This document shows positions 1 to 11,246 of a DNA stretch of 64,000 bases, piece by piece; position 1 is the first letter of the stretch, and each line of letters opens with the position of its first letter. Made by a program: the position numbers and the translations under genes. The notes beneath the pieces are model-generated. The model had not been told where the DNA came from. It made no database searches and worked only from the letters and a program-made list of their open reading frames with translations. The DNA is taken from contig NZ_PJBC01000004.1 in the NCBI RefSeq assembly GCF_002836515.1, positions 310,001 to 374,000 on the forward strand. Direction: 5' to 3'. This DNA is from Pseudomonas sp. Choline-02u-1. Its GTDB lineage: Bacteria; Pseudomonadota; Gammaproteobacteria; Pseudomonadales; Pseudomonadaceae.

Positions 1-10
1 ATTGGATGCG

Positions 11-80
11 TTAAGGGCTGCAAGCCTTAAATGGCTTCGCTTATTCCCAAATTGATATTTATTATTTTCCCTTATAACTG
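11..80 (+). promoter_or_regulatory. AT-rich leader and possible promoter of the ats operon
   Basis: The 190 bases before the first gene carry an inverted repeat (TTAAGG at 11-16, CCTTAA at 25-30), then a very AT-rich stretch at 41-80. Within it TTGATA (52-57) and TATAAC (73-78) are a loose -35/-10 pair with a short 15-base spacer. AT-rich leaders of this sort are usual for CysB-dependent sulfur-starvation promoters, which is inference here. A partial REP-like sequence lies at about 107-133. No substrate-binding gene (atsR) is visible between base 1 and the permease; it may lie just left of the window. Confidence 0.3.
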
Positions 81-190
81 TTTTAACGTGGCTAATACCG
101 CTAAAGATCACAGCCTTCGGTAGCCCCTACAGGCGGAATGCGATCTTCTCTTGACTCGATCTTGATCCAACCCGACAACGGAGGTCACCC

Positions 191-1785
191 ATGGCCCGTC
201 AATCCCTGCTCCGTCTGCCGCTGGCCGCGCCGCCGCTGAAAAGCCGTCGCACCTGGCCCAGTCTGAATCAACGCCTGTTGCCCTGGCTGCTGCCCGTCAG
301 CCTGTTCGTCCTGTGGTGGCTGGCCGCGCGCAATCAGTGGATGAGCGAGCAGATCCTGCCGGCGCCATCGCTGGTGTGGAGCAGCGCTGTGGAACAGGCG
401 CATGGCGAGCTGTGGAGCCATCTGTGGATCAGCCTGCAACGGCTGTTCTTGGGTTTGCTTGCAGGCGTTTCGACCGGCGCGGTGTTCGGCGCCGCGCTGG
501 GTTTCAGCCAACGTCTGGAGCGCCCGGTTTTTCCGACATTTGCTGGATTGGCGCAGGTGCCGACGCTGGCGTGGATTCCGCTGTTCATGGTGTTTTTCGG
601 CATCGGTGAAGTGCTGAAACTGGTGGTGCTGATCAAGGCCATCGTGGTGCCGGTGACTTTGCACACACTGGTCGGCGTGCGCGATGCACAACCGAAACTG
701 CGCGAAGCCGCCGCCGTATTGCGCCTGCCGCCGCGTCTGCTGATTCGTCGCCTGGTGCTTCCCGCTGCGCTGCCGGCGTTCATGGCCGGCGTGCGCCTGG
801 CACTCGCCGCCGGCTGGACCTCATTGCTGGCGGTCGAGCTGCTGGCCTCCAGTGAAGGCATCGGCTATCTGATGGTCTGGGCGCGGCAGTTGTTCATGCT
901 CGACATCGTGTTCGTGTGCATTGTGGTCATCGGTCTGATCGGCGTGGCGATGGATCGCGGCATCGGTCTGCTCGACCGCAAACTGGTGCACTGGCCGCAC
1001 TCGGCCACTGCACACATCACACGCGGCCCGCGCTACCAAGGCTGGCAACGCCTGCAACCGTGGTTGCTGCCGCTGGGCTTGTTGGCGCTTTGGCAGATGG
1101 CCAATGATCAGCAGTGGATCGACGCGAATATTCTGGTCAGCCCGGCGACTGTGCTGAGCACGACGTGGGACGGACTGCTCGACGGCACGCTGGTCAACGG
1201 CATGGCGCTGAGCCTGAGCCGCACCCTCGGCGGCTTGCTGATCGGTGGCGGCCTCGGTTTCGCCTTGGGCTTGCTCCTCGGCCTGTCGCGTTTCAGCGAA
1301 CGGTTGCTCGGCCCGACACTCGCCGCACTGCGGCAGATTGCGATTTTCGCCTGGGTGCCACTGCTGACCGCGTGGTTCGGCCTCGGAGAACTGGCCAAGT
1401 GGGTGTTCGTCGCGCTCGCCGCATTTTTCCCGCTGTTCATCGCCACCCAGCGCAGCGTCGTCAACCTCTCGCCGCAACTCAACGAGGCCGCGCAGGTGCT
1501 ATGCCTGAGCCTCGGCCAGCGTCTGCGCCGACTGGTGCTGCCCGGCGCTGCGCCGGGAATTTTCGCCGGGCTGCGATTGAGCCTGATCTACGCCTGGCTG
1601 GGCACCATCGGCGCTGAATATTTCATGCCGTCCAATGGCGGCATCGGCAGCCAGATGATCGGCGCGCAACAGTTGCTGCGCATGGATCTGATCATGGCCG
1701 GCATGCTGCTGGTCGGCCTCACCGGCGCCCTGCTCAACCTGATCGGCCAACGCCTGGAAATTCGCGCGACCCGCTGGAGACACGC

Positions 1786-1789
<4 letters not shown>
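191..1789 (+). CDS. atsB: ABC transporter permease, tandem-duplicated (AtsB-like, sulfate esters)
   Basis: Inner-membrane permease of an SsuC/TauC-type importer. The 532 residues are two permease halves in tandem: residues about 1-260 and 285-532 each have the same set of hydrophobic helices, and each carries an EAA-like loop (around 'LREAAAVLRL' and 'LNEAAQVLCL'). A fused double permease is characteristic of AtsB in the P. aeruginosa and P. putida atsRBC sulfate-ester transporters. The start at 191 is set by GGAGGT eight bases upstream. It overlaps the ATPase gene by four bases (ATGA), so the two are translationally coupled. The arylsulfatase follows in the same operon. An aliphatic sulfonate or taurine specificity cannot be excluded from sequence alone. 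Confidence 0.8.
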
Positions 1790-4226
<2,437 letters not shown>

Positions 4227-4241
4227 CGTTGCCTGACCTGA

Positions 4242-4320
4242 CGCCTTCGCGAGCAGGCCCGCTCCCACAGGGGATTTGTGTCGATCACAGATTCAATGTG
4301 GGCTTGCTCGCGAAGAGGCG
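4242..4320. repeat. REP-like inverted pair (GCGAGC type)
   Basis: Two oppositely oriented copies of the Pseudomonas REP-like element, one reading TTCGCGAGCAGGCCCGC and CTCCCACA, the other its partial complement TGTGGGCTTGCTCGCGAA. They sit between the convergent ends of atsA and the desaturase gene, where they may also act as a bidirectional terminator or mRNA stabiliser. Confidence 0.8.
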
Positions 4321-4335
4321 CTTGAAAACAACCCA

Positions 4336-5409
4336 TCAGGCCTGAGCTGAACGTACCTCTTTACTCACCATCTCAGCCTGCCGAACAAACCGGTTCGCCC
4401 GCCCGAACGTCCCAAAATCATTAAAGCGCACGCCCATCTCGCGCATCACCTTGTGTGCCACCGGCACGGTCATCTGGCGAATGTAGAACGGCTCCTTGAC
4501 CACGAAATGATGAATCCCGTGACTGCTGCCGAAGTTGAAGCAGAACGCCTGCAACGGCCACAGCCACCAAGGGTTCAGCACCTGGCATTGCTGCAGCACA
4601 TTGCCCGGTTCGACGTCACCGTAGTAATGCATGTTCGAGCTGATGAAGTGCAGGCAAAAAGTGCGCAATACGTTGGGGCCGATGATCACCACGGCGGCGA
4701 TATCGATCACCTGCATCACCGAGAGCGTGGTGGCCGACCACTCGATGGGCGAGCCGAGCAAATGCGCGATGCCGTTGGCCGCGTGAAAGCCGAGAAATAC
4801 ATACCACGCGCCCCAGTGCAGCAGCGCCAGCGGTGCGTAGACCTTGAGCACGCGTTTGCCGATGCTCAGCTTGTGCGCCCAGGTCTTGGCGCGGAGCAGG
4901 CGGATGAACGCCGACATCATGTTGTCGCCCACCATCAACAGTCGCGCAAAACCCCACGGCTCGCCGTTGGTGATCGCGCGCTCTTCCATGTCGGCTTCGG
5001 TGCCGGACACTTTGTGATGGTTGAGGTGCAGATGCCGACGGATCCAGGGATTGATCGTGCTCGGCCGCGCCAGCCAGACCAGGGCCATCATCAGGTTGTG
5101 CGGCACGCGCTGTTTGCGGAAGTACATGCTGTGGATCAGGTCATGTTCCAGCTCATGGGTCAGCGAGGCGAAAAACGCATTGAGCAGCAGGCACACCCAC
5201 CAAGCCATATGGCCGGTGATGTACAGCGCCGCCGAGCCGATCATTCCGGCCAGCGCGAACGCCAGAATCCCCGTGCCCAGAGCATCCTGATGCTGAAGAA
5301 TCGGGTAGCGCTCACGCAATTCCACACCTTTGGCCAGCACCACCTGGCGAATATGTGCCGAGCGCTGCGCCGCATTCAGTCGTTCGGGGCTTGCAGAAGT
5401 ACCGTCCAT
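4336..5409 (-). CDS. Membrane fatty acid desaturase family protein
   Basis: Integral membrane di-iron enzyme of the fatty acid desaturase superfamily, 357 residues. Three histidine boxes are visible: 'HELEHD' near residue 85, 'HLHLNHH' near 127 and 'HGIHH' near 306. Hydrophobic segments lie at about 47-85 and 190-255. It differs from the second desaturase in the window (desA, 17.8 kb) in box spelling and orientation, so its substrate is probably different: a fatty acyl chain, an alkane or a hydroxylated lipid are all possible. An AraC-type regulator is transcribed divergently 100 bases upstream and is the obvious candidate to control it. No signal peptide is seen. Confidence 0.75.
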   Translation of the reverse strand: MDGTSASPERLNAAQRSAHIRQVVLAKGVELRERYPILQHQDALGTGILAFALAGMIGSAALYITGHMAWWVCLLLNAFFASLTHELEHDLIHSMYFRKQRVPHNLMMALVWLARPSTINPWIRRHLHLNHHKVSGTEADMEERAITNGEPWGFARLLMVGDNMMSAFIRLLRAKTWAHKLSIGKRVLKVYAPLALLHWGAWYVFLGFHAANGIAHLLGSPIEWSATTLSVMQVIDIAAVVIIGPNVLRTFCLHFISSNMHYYGDVEPGNVLQQCQVLNPWWLWPLQAFCFNFGSSHGIHHFVVKEPFYIRQMTVPVAHKVMREMGVRFNDFGTFGRANRFVRQAEMVSKEVRSAQA

Positions 5410-5509
5410 GCTTCCATCCTCGGGTCTAAGATGAATGCATCGTGCCTCGCCGTGGTTCGATCCGCGCTAGCCAAGAACGCCAACCTGTTGACCGGACGCG
5501 CCAATCCGC

Positions 5510-6514
5510 ATGAAGGAACCGACCTCCCTTGCCAGCTGGACCCGCGCCTTGCGCAAACAACTCGACGCGCTGGGGCTGGACAGCTTTGCCTTGTGCCAAC
5601 GGGCCGGGCTCGACCCGAGCCTGATGGACGACCCCAACGCGCGCTATCCGCTGTCCGGCACCACGCGTTTATGGGCGCTTGCCGTCGAGGCCAGCGGCGA
5701 CCCGGCGCTGGGCTTGCGCGTGTCGCGTTTTGTCAGCCCGACCACTTTCCACGCGCTCGGGTACGCGCTGGTAGCCAGCGGCAGTTTGCGCGAGGTGTTC
5801 GAGCGCATCGTGCGTTATCACCCGGTGGTCAGCGATGCGCTGGAACTGGAACTGAGCCGCCACGAAGACCGCTATCAATTCCGCCTGAAAATTCCCCCAG
5901 GCAACCCGGCGCCGGCCTTCGAAGCCATCGACGCCTTCGCCGCGATCTATGTGCGCACCTGCCGCAATCGACTCGGCCGTGATTACGCGCCGCTGGCGGT
6001 TTATCTGCGCCGCCCTGAACCGACCGATGCCCATCAATGGCACAAAGTCTTTCGCGCATCTGTGCATTTCGGCTGCGCCGAGGATCGCCTGGAATTCGCC
6101 CTCGCCGACTTCGATAGCCACCTCGACGACGCCAACCCGGAACTGGCCGAACACAACGAAGCGGTGCTCAAACGCACCCTCGCCCAGCTCAAGCCGCTGA
6201 CCTGGGAACGCAAAGTGCGCGATGCCATTGAAGAACAATTACCCGAAGGCGAACCGAGCGCCGAACGCATCGCCCAGGCCTTGCACCTGAGCCTGCGCAG
6301 CCTGCAACGGCATCTGGCGGATGAAGGTTGCCGCTTCGACACCTTGCTCAACGAAAGCCGCGAAAACCTCGCGCTGCTGCACCTGCGCGACCCGCAATGC
6401 TCGTTGAGTGAGGTGAGTTATCTGCTGGGATTCGCCGACACCAGCAGCTTCAGCCGCGCGTTCAAGCGCTGGACGGGTATGACGCCGGGGCAGTTTCGCG
6501 ATGGGTTGCGTTGA
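5510..6514 (+). CDS. AraC family transcriptional regulator (OruR/arabinose-binding N-domain type)
   Basis: The 334-residue protein has the two-domain layout of the OruR/ArgR-like subgroup. Residues about 20-210 form the arabinose-operon-regulator-type sensing domain ('DSFALCQRAGLDPSLMDDPNARYPL' region), and residues 235-334 form the double helix-turn-helix. The closing motif 'LLGFADTSSFSRAFKRWTGMTPGQFR' is typical of AraC recognition helix 2. The gene is divergent from the membrane desaturase and the 100-base gap must hold both promoters, so regulation of the desaturase in response to a lipid-like effector is the likely role. This assignment of target is inference. Confidence 0.8.
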   Translation: MKEPTSLASWTRALRKQLDALGLDSFALCQRAGLDPSLMDDPNARYPLSGTTRLWALAVEASGDPALGLRVSRFVSPTTFHALGYALVASGSLREVFERIVRYHPVVSDALELELSRHEDRYQFRLKIPPGNPAPAFEAIDAFAAIYVRTCRNRLGRDYAPLAVYLRRPEPTDAHQWHKVFRASVHFGCAEDRLEFALADFDSHLDDANPELAEHNEAVLKRTLAQLKPLTWERKVRDAIEEQLPEGEPSAERIAQALHLSLRSLQRHLADEGCRFDTLLNESRENLALLHLRDPQCSLSEVSYLLGFADTSSFSRAFKRWTGMTPGQFRDGLR

Positions 6515-6542
6515 GTAACTCGGCATTTGCCGTGCATCGACT

Positions 6543-6617
6543 GGCCTCTTCGCGAGCAAGCCCGCTCCCATATTTGAAATGCATTCCCCTGTGGGAGCGG
6601 GCTTGCTCGCGAAGGCG
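6543..6617. repeat. REP-like inverted pair (GCGAGC type)
   Basis: Near-perfect long hairpin of two REP-like copies (TTCGCGAGCAAGCCCGCTCC and its complement) separated by about 19 bases. It fills the space between the convergent ends of the AraC gene and the sensor kinase gene. Confidence 0.85.
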
Positions 6618-6621
6618 TCCT

Positions 6622-8007
6622 TCAAATCACCAAAAAGCCCAGCTCGAACACGGTGCCGTCAGCATCACTCCTCACCCGCACCTGCCCGCCATGCAACTGC
6701 ATGATCGACTGCACAATCGCCAGTCCCAACCCACCCGAATCCCCCGGTTCAGCACGCGAAGGATCGACGCGATAAAAGCGGTCGAACAGTTTGCCAAGAT
6801 GCTCAGGCGCGATGACCGGGCCGTGGTTGTGCACTTGCAGCCAGCACCTATCCGGTTCGTCGCGGCGTTGCAGGCTGATCAGGGTGCCGGGGTCGGCATG
6901 GCGGACAGCGTTGGCCAGCAGGTTGCCGAGGGCGCGTTGCAGCAGTTGCTGGTCGGCGAGCAATTTGCCGTGCATGCGGTTTTGCAGCTGAAGTTCGCGA
7001 TCATCGGCCAGGGCTTCGAAGTAATCGCAGAGCTCGTCGCCAACGTTGCGCAAGTCCAGTGGTTGCAGATTGAGCGCGCGTTCGGCCTGTTCGGCGCGGG
7101 CGAGGAACATCAGGTTCTCGGCCATGCGCTTGAGCCGTTCGAACTCTTCCATGTTCGAGGCCAGCACTTCCTGATATTCAGCCGTGCTGCGCGGGTGGTT
7201 GAGGGCCTGGCCGTTGCTCGCGAGCAAGGTGTGCAGCGGCGTGCGGATTTCATGGGCGAGGTCGGCAGAGAATTGCGACAGGCGCTGCACGCTGTCGTCC
7301 AGCCGCACGAGCATGGCGTTGAGCGCGTGCACCGGTTCGCGCAACTCGGTCGGCGTGCCGTCAACCGGCAGGCGTCGATCAAGGCTGCGCAGATCGATAC
7401 TGCGTACGGCCTCGCTCAACTGATGCAACGGTTGCAGTCCCCGACGCAGCAACAACAGGCCCAGCGCAAAAGCGAGCAACGCGCCGAGGCCGACGGACAA
7501 ATACAGGCGCAGGCGATAAATGCCGAGCATCTGCTCGCGCTCGCTGAGCACCTTGCCGGCAATCACGGTCAGGGTTTCACCGTTGGGGCCTAGCGCCTGG
7601 CCGGACAGCAAGGCCAGTTCGGCACCGTCGTGCGCCTGCCAGGTGAGCACGTCGCGGCGCTGCGGCATTTGCTCTCGCGGTAATGCATTGAGCGCAGGCA
7701 ACTCACGCTGGCGCGGGTTGATCGCGATCACGCTGGAACCGTCAGCCCGGCGCACCAGCAGCAGGCTGTCGAGATTGCCGAGCATGTTTTGGTACAGCCG
7801 TGGTCGTGCCTGCAAGGCGTCGAGGCTGTCGCTGTCGGCGAGCAAGGCGCGCACTTGCTCGAGACGACCAAGCAGGGCCATGTCGTCCCGAAAGGCCAAT
7901 TCCGAGGCCAGCGAGCGGTAGAGAAAAACGCCGATTGCGCTCAGCACCAGCGCGCAGACTACGGCGAACGCCAGTGCCAGACGCCAGGCGATCGATTTAC
8001 TCCACAT
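6622..8007 (-). CDS. Sensor histidine kinase (HprS/CusS/CopS type)
   Basis: Inner-membrane sensor of a two-component system, 461 residues. A transmembrane helix lies at residues about 10-30, a periplasmic loop follows to about 160, then a second helix, a HAMP linker near 190-235, and the phosphoacceptor box '[13 protein letters not shown]' around 250. The ATPase domain shows the N box near 350, '[10 protein letters not shown]' (G1) and the final strand '[10 protein letters not shown]'. The start overlaps the response regulator end by 11 bases, so the pair is co-translated. Its family covers heavy-metal sensors. Proximity to a hydroxyisourate hydrolase gene and an HprR-like box favours an HprS-like sensor of oxidative or chlorine stress over a copper sensor, but copper remains possible. 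Confidence 0.85.
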   Translation of the reverse strand: MWSKSIAWRLALAFAVVCALVLSAIGVFLYRSLASELAFRDDMALLGRLEQVRALLADSDSLDALQARPRLYQNMLGNLDSLLLVRRADGSSVIAINPRQRELPALNALPREQMPQRRDVLTWQAHDGAELALLSGQALGPNGETLTVIAGKVLSEREQMLGIYRLRLYLSVGLGALLAFALGLLLLRRGLQPLHQLSEAVRSIDLRSLDRRLPVDGTPTELREPVHALNAMLVRLDDSVQRLSQFSADLAHEIRTPLHTLLASNGQALNHPRSTAEYQEVLASNMEEFERLKRMAENLMFLARAEQAERALNLQPLDLRNVGDELCDYFEALADDRELQLQNRMHGKLLADQQLLQRALGNLLANAVRHADPGTLISLQRRDEPDRCWLQVHNHGPVIAPEHLGKLFDRFYRVDPSRAEPGDSGGLGLAIVQSIMQLHGGQVRVRSDADGTVFELGFLVI

Positions 8008-8677
8008 CGTCCGGCGCTTCCAGTTGATAACCGACGCCGCGCACGGTGTGGATAAGTTTCGGCATGTACGGATCGTCGACCTTGGCGCGCAAACGCCGGA
8101 CGGCGACCTCGACCATGTTGGTGTCGCTGTCGAAATTCAGGTTCCACACCTGCGAAGCGATCAGCGTGCGCGAAAGCACTTCGCCCTGGCGGCTGGCGAG
8201 CAATTGCAGCAGGGCGAATTCCTTGTTGGTCAGGGCGATGCGCTGGCCACCGCGACTGACGCGGCGGCGCAGCACGTCGATTTCCAGATCGGCGATGCTG
8301 TACGACTCGGCTTCGCGCATCGGCCCGCGTCGCAGCAGTGTGCGCACCCGCGCGAGCAGTTCGGCGAAGGCGAAAGGTTTGAGCAGATAATCATCGGCGC
8401 CCAGCTCAAGACCACGGACGCGGTCTTCGATGGCGTCCTTGGCGGTGAGAAACAGCACCGGCGTGGCGCCGCGCTGGCGGATCAGTTGCAGCAATTGCCA
8501 ACCATTGAGGCCCGGCAGCATCACATCGAGGATGATCAGGTCGTATTCCTGCTGCTCGATGAAATAGCGGCCATCGAGGCCATTGAGCGCCACATCCACG
8601 GCATAACCCGACTCGCCCAGGCCCTTGGCGAGGAAGTTGGCGGTTTTGGCTTCATCTTCTACGACCAGCAAACGCAT
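7997..8677 (-). CDS. OmpR-family response regulator (HprR/CusR type)
   Basis: Receiver plus winged-helix DNA-binding protein, 226 residues. The acidic pocket is 'VEDEAKT', the phosphorylated aspartate lies in '[14 protein letters not shown]' near residue 51, and the conserved lysine is in 'YLLKPFAF'. The C-terminal winged helix covers residues about 125-222. An 18-bp palindrome close to the published E. coli HprR/CusR box lies at 8731-8748, between this gene and the divergent hbpS-like/hiuH pair. Divergent control of both transcripts by this regulator is therefore the most direct reading. Confidence 0.88.
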   Translation of the reverse strand: MRLLVVEDEAKTANFLAKGLGESGYAVDVALNGLDGRYFIEQQEYDLIILDVMLPGLNGWQLLQLIRQRGATPVLFLTAKDAIEDRVRGLELGADDYLLKPFAFAELLARVRTLLRRGPMREAESYSIADLEIDVLRRRVSRGGQRIALTNKEFALLQLLASRQGEVLSRTLIASQVWNLNFDSDTNMVEVAVRRLRAKVDDPYMPKLIHTVRGVGYQLEAPDDVE

Positions 8678-8730
8678 GGCACACCTCGATTGATCAGGTA
8701 CACAGGCTAGGCGTGTTCGGCGCCGTTGCC

Positions 8731-8748
8731 CATTACAAACTTGTAATC
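8731..8748. promoter_or_regulatory. HprR/CusR-type box
   Basis: The sequence CATTACAAACTTGTAATC is an inverted repeat (ATTACA-N4-TGTAAT). From memory it differs from the E. coli HprR/CusR consensus CATTACAAAATTGTAATG at two positions. It lies 54 bases upstream of the response regulator start and 66 bases upstream of the haem-binding-type gene. Confidence 0.75.
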
Positions 8749-8813
8749 CGCCTGACGGGGTTCTGACGAAGTGCGCCGGTTAAGGTGCAGACCTTCCCAA
8801 ACGGAGCCTGCAC

Positions 8814-9314
8814 ATGACCGTCAAATACCTTGTCGCCAGCCTGATCATCGGCCTCAGCGGCGCCGCGAGCGCCACGCCAGAACTGCCGCGCCACGCCGAT
8901 CTCGACCTGAAAACCGCTCGCTGGCTGGCCGACAAAGCGATGAGCAGTTGCACCGGCACAGTGTCGGTGCTCGACCGTGGCGGCAATCTGCTGGTGACGT
9001 TGCGTGGTGACGGCGTCGGCCCGCACAACACCGCCGCCAGTCAGCGCAAGGCCTACACCGCGCTCTCGACCAAGACGCCGACGCGGCTGTTCGCCGAGCG
9101 CGCCCGCAGCAACCCGGAAACCGCCAACCTCAACACACTCGATGAATTGCTGTTGCTCGGCGGCGGCATTCCGCTGTTCGCCGGCAGCGAACTGGTCGGC
9201 GCCATGGGCGTGGCCGGCTCCGGCGGCGGTGAGCAAGACGAAAATTGCGCTCGCGCCGCCGCCGACAAAGCCGGCCTGACCACCACCCGTTCCACTAAGG
9301 AGATCCAACCATGA
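8814..9314 (+). CDS. Periplasmic HbpS/GlcG-family haem-binding-type protein
   Basis: The 166-residue product has an N-terminal signal peptide (hydrophobic stretch to about residue 20, likely cleavage after 'GAASA'). The body is a HbpS/GlcG (DUF336) fold, recognisable from 'DLKTARWLADKA', 'VLDRGGNLLVTLRGDG' and the closing 'GGGIPLF...ELVGAMGVAGSGGGEQDE'. Members of this family bind haem or act with redox-sensing two-component systems, as HbpS does in Streptomyces. It overlaps hiuH by four bases (ATGA) and sits downstream of the HprR-like box, so it is probably part of the stress regulon governed by the divergent two-component pair. Ligand and enzymatic role are not shown by sequence. Confidence 0.72.
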   Translation: MTVKYLVASLIIGLSGAASATPELPRHADLDLKTARWLADKAMSSCTGTVSVLDRGGNLLVTLRGDGVGPHNTAASQRKAYTALSTKTPTRLFAERARSNPETANLNTLDELLLLGGGIPLFAGSELVGAMGVAGSGGGEQDENCARAAADKAGLTTTRSTKEIQP

Positions 9315-9721
9315 CCACCTTGCGCATGACCCTTGCAGCCCTCGGCCTGAGCGCTGTTTCAAGCTTGGCACTGGCCGCTGGCAACCCGCTGAGCGTGCAC
9401 GTGCTCAACCTGGAAAACGGCCTGCCGTCACCGGGCATCAACGTCACCCTGGAAAAACACGTCGGTGAAAACTGGCAGCCACTGGCCCAGGGCACCACCA
9501 ACGAACAGGGGCGAATCGCCGAACTGTTCCCGGCCAAACAGACTTTTGAAGCCGGTGAATACCGCGTGGTGTTCAAGACCGGTGAGTACTACCAGAAGAT
9601 CAAGCACGAGACGTTCTTCCCGGAAATTCCGGTGATCTTTCAGGTCAAGCAGACCGATCAGCATTACCACATCCCGCTGCTGCTGAGCCCGTACGGTTTC
9701 TCGACCTATCGCGGTTCTTGA
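9311..9721 (+). CDS. hiuH: Periplasmic 5-hydroxyisourate hydrolase (transthyretin-like)
   Basis: Hydrolyses 5-hydroxyisourate, the first urate oxidation product, to OHCU. The 136 residues begin with a clear signal peptide ending near 'LALAAG', then a transthyretin-like domain from 'NPLSVHVLNLENGLPSPGINV'. The family signature C terminus Y-R-G-S is intact, and the substrate-site histidine is in 'SVHVLN'. A periplasmic form beside an HprRS-like two-component system repeats the E. coli arrangement in which hprRS (yedWV) neighbours hiuH. No other purine catabolism gene is present here, which supports a stress role over a urate-growth role. Confidence 0.88.
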   Translation: MTTLRMTLAALGLSAVSSLALAAGNPLSVHVLNLENGLPSPGINVTLEKHVGENWQPLAQGTTNEQGRIAELFPAKQTFEAGEYRVVFKTGEYYQKIKHETFFPEIPVIFQVKQTDQHYHIPLLLSPYGFSTYRGS

Positions 9722-9738
9722 TCTCTACGCCAATCAAA

Positions 9739-9824
9739 TGTGGGGGCTTGCTCGCGAAGGCGCAGTGTCAGTCGACGGATGCGTTTACAGGCACACCGCT
9801 TTCGCGAGCAAGCCCGATCCCGCA
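9739..9824. repeat. REP-like inverted pair (GCGAGC type)
   Basis: Two opposed REP-like copies (GGGGCTTGCTCGCGAAGGCG and CGCTTTCGCGAGCAAGCCCG) separated by about 33 bases, between the convergent hiuH and Crp/Fnr genes. Confidence 0.8.
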
Positions 9825-9842
9825 GTTGATGTGAAGCGTTAG

Positions 9843-10520
9843 TCAAATCGTGGTCAGTGCACGCAATCGCGCGGCATCGAGGATTTCGATCTCGCCGTAC
9901 GCCAAACCAATAATCCCCTGCCCCTGCAGATCCTTGAGGATCTGGTTGGTGGTCTGCCGCGACAGCGACAACATTGCGGCCAGTTGCTCTTGCGGCAGTT
10001 GCAGCACCCGGCGTGGTGCGTCGAGTTCGCCATAGCCTTCGGCGATCATCAGCAAGCGATGGGCCAGACGCGCCGGGGCCGGCAGCAAGCTCAGCTGTTC
10101 GAGATTAATAAAGGCCAGGCGCAACTTGTGGCTCATCAGCAACGCCAGATGCCGCCAATACTGCGGCTGTTCGTCGAGCAATTTGAGCAACGCCGCCTGC
10201 GCAATATTCAGCAAGGTACACGGCCCGACCGCATAGGCGTCATGGGTACGTGGCTGACCGTCGAACAGGCAGATTTCGCCGAACCAGTGCGGCGCCTCCA
10301 CCAGGCTCAACAACGCTTCCTTGCCCTGCTCGCTCACCGCGCCAATGCGCACGGCGCCATCGAGCACCGCGTACAGACCGCACGGCGCATCGCCGCGCTG
10401 GAACAGCCGTTGCCCCGCCGTCAGCCGCCGCTCCCGGGCCAGCGCCAGCAGGCTATCCTGAAAAGATCCAGGCAGATGACTGAACCACTGGCCGCTGAGC
10501 AACCGTGCACGAATTTGCAT
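9843..10520 (-). CDS. Crp/Fnr family transcriptional regulator
   Basis: The 225-residue protein has an N-terminal cyclic-nucleotide-binding-type beta barrel (about 20-130, 'QRLFQRGDAPCGLYAVLDGAVRIG') and a C-terminal Crp winged helix (about 145-222). The recognition helix lies in 'LAAMLSLSRQTTNQILKDLQ'. There is no N-terminal cysteine cluster, so it is not an FNR-type oxygen sensor. The start at 10520 was chosen over an in-frame upstream alternative because AGGAG lies seven bases before this ATG and the family N terminus begins here. It is divergent from the Mpo1-like gene, 84 bases away. Its effector and targets are unknown. Confidence 0.8.
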   Translation of the reverse strand: MQIRARLLSGQWFSHLPGSFQDSLLALARERRLTAGQRLFQRGDAPCGLYAVLDGAVRIGAVSEQGKEALLSLVEAPHWFGEICLFDGQPRTHDAYAVGPCTLLNIAQAALLKLLDEQPQYWRHLALLMSHKLRLAFINLEQLSLLPAPARLAHRLLMIAEGYGELDAPRRVLQLPQEQLAAMLSLSRQTTNQILKDLQGQGIIGLAYGEIEILDAARLRALTTI

Positions 10521-10604
10521 AACCACTCCTGGAGTGTCGCCTGCCCGACAGAGCGAACGCGGATCCCGAGGGATGATGCATCCAACCCCACTGGAGGAAC
10601 AACA

Positions 10605-11132
10605 ATGAAAAGCCTCGTCGACCACCTCAGTCAATACGCCGCCTACCACCGCGACCCGCGCAACATCGCCAGCCACTTTATCGGCATTCCGCTGATCGTG
10701 GTGGCGGTGGCTGTGCTGCTGTCACGGCCGCAATGGGCGCTGAGCGGGCTGTGGATATCTCCGGCGGTTGTGGTGGCGCTGGCCTCGGCGTGGTTTTACC
10801 TGCGTCTGGAGGTGAAGCTTGGCGTGTTGATGACAGTACTGATGGGGCTGTCGGTGTGGGCCGGGCATGCGCTGGCGCAGCAGAGCACCCTGGTCTGGCT
10901 GAGCAGCGGCCTGGCGATGTTCGTGATCGGCTGGGTGATCCAGTTTGTCGGGCATCACTATGAAGGGCGCAAACCGGCATTTGTCGATGACATCAGCGGG
11001 CTGATTGTCGGGCCGCTGTTTGTCGTCGCCGAGTTGGCGTTTTTGCTGGGGATGCGGCAGGAATTGAAACAAGAGATCGAGTTGCGGGCGGGGGTGGTGC
11101 GGGTCAATCCGAATCGCAAAGCGGCGGCTTAG
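10605..11132 (+). CDS. Mpo1-like (DUF962/YGL010w) membrane protein
   Basis: The 175-residue protein starts 'MKSLVDHLSQYAAYHRDPRNIASHFIGIPLI', the signature N terminus of the DUF962/Mpo1-like family. Four hydrophobic segments follow, and the motif 'QFVGHHYEGRKPAFVDD' near residue 120 is the second conserved block. Yeast Mpo1 is an iron-dependent dioxygenase that alpha-oxidises 2-hydroxy fatty acids, and the conserved histidines are kept here. The ATG is preceded by GGAGG at 10593. The reading frame is open far upstream, but that part is antisense to the Crp/Fnr gene and lacks family similarity. A lipid-turnover role is inferred from the family only. Confidence 0.78.
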   Translation: MKSLVDHLSQYAAYHRDPRNIASHFIGIPLIVVAVAVLLSRPQWALSGLWISPAVVVALASAWFYLRLEVKLGVLMTVLMGLSVWAGHALAQQSTLVWLSSGLAMFVIGWVIQFVGHHYEGRKPAFVDDISGLIVGPLFVVAELAFLLGMRQELKQEIELRAGVVRVNPNRKAAA

Positions 11133-11141
11133 GCCGCTTGA

Positions 11142-11242
11142 AAGATCGCAGCCTGCGGCAGTTCCTACAGTGGGTTTGGTCGATCACGAAATGTGTGACC
11201 AACCGAAACCCCTGTAGGAGCTGCCGCAGGCTGCGATCTTTT
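11142..11242. repeat. REP-like inverted pair (GATCGCAGCCTGCGG type)
   Basis: Long hairpin made of AAAGATCGCAGCCTGCGGCA and TCCTACA with the complementary copy ending in TGCGATCTTT, arms about 28 bases. It separates the convergent Mpo1-like and cysA genes and may terminate both. Confidence 0.85.
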
Positions 11243-11246
11243 GATC

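Noticed and set aside
4453..5982. Open frame of 509 codons on the plus strand across the desaturase and AraC start
   Set aside because: Shadow frame; composition is implausible and it overlaps two convincing genes and their shared promoter.
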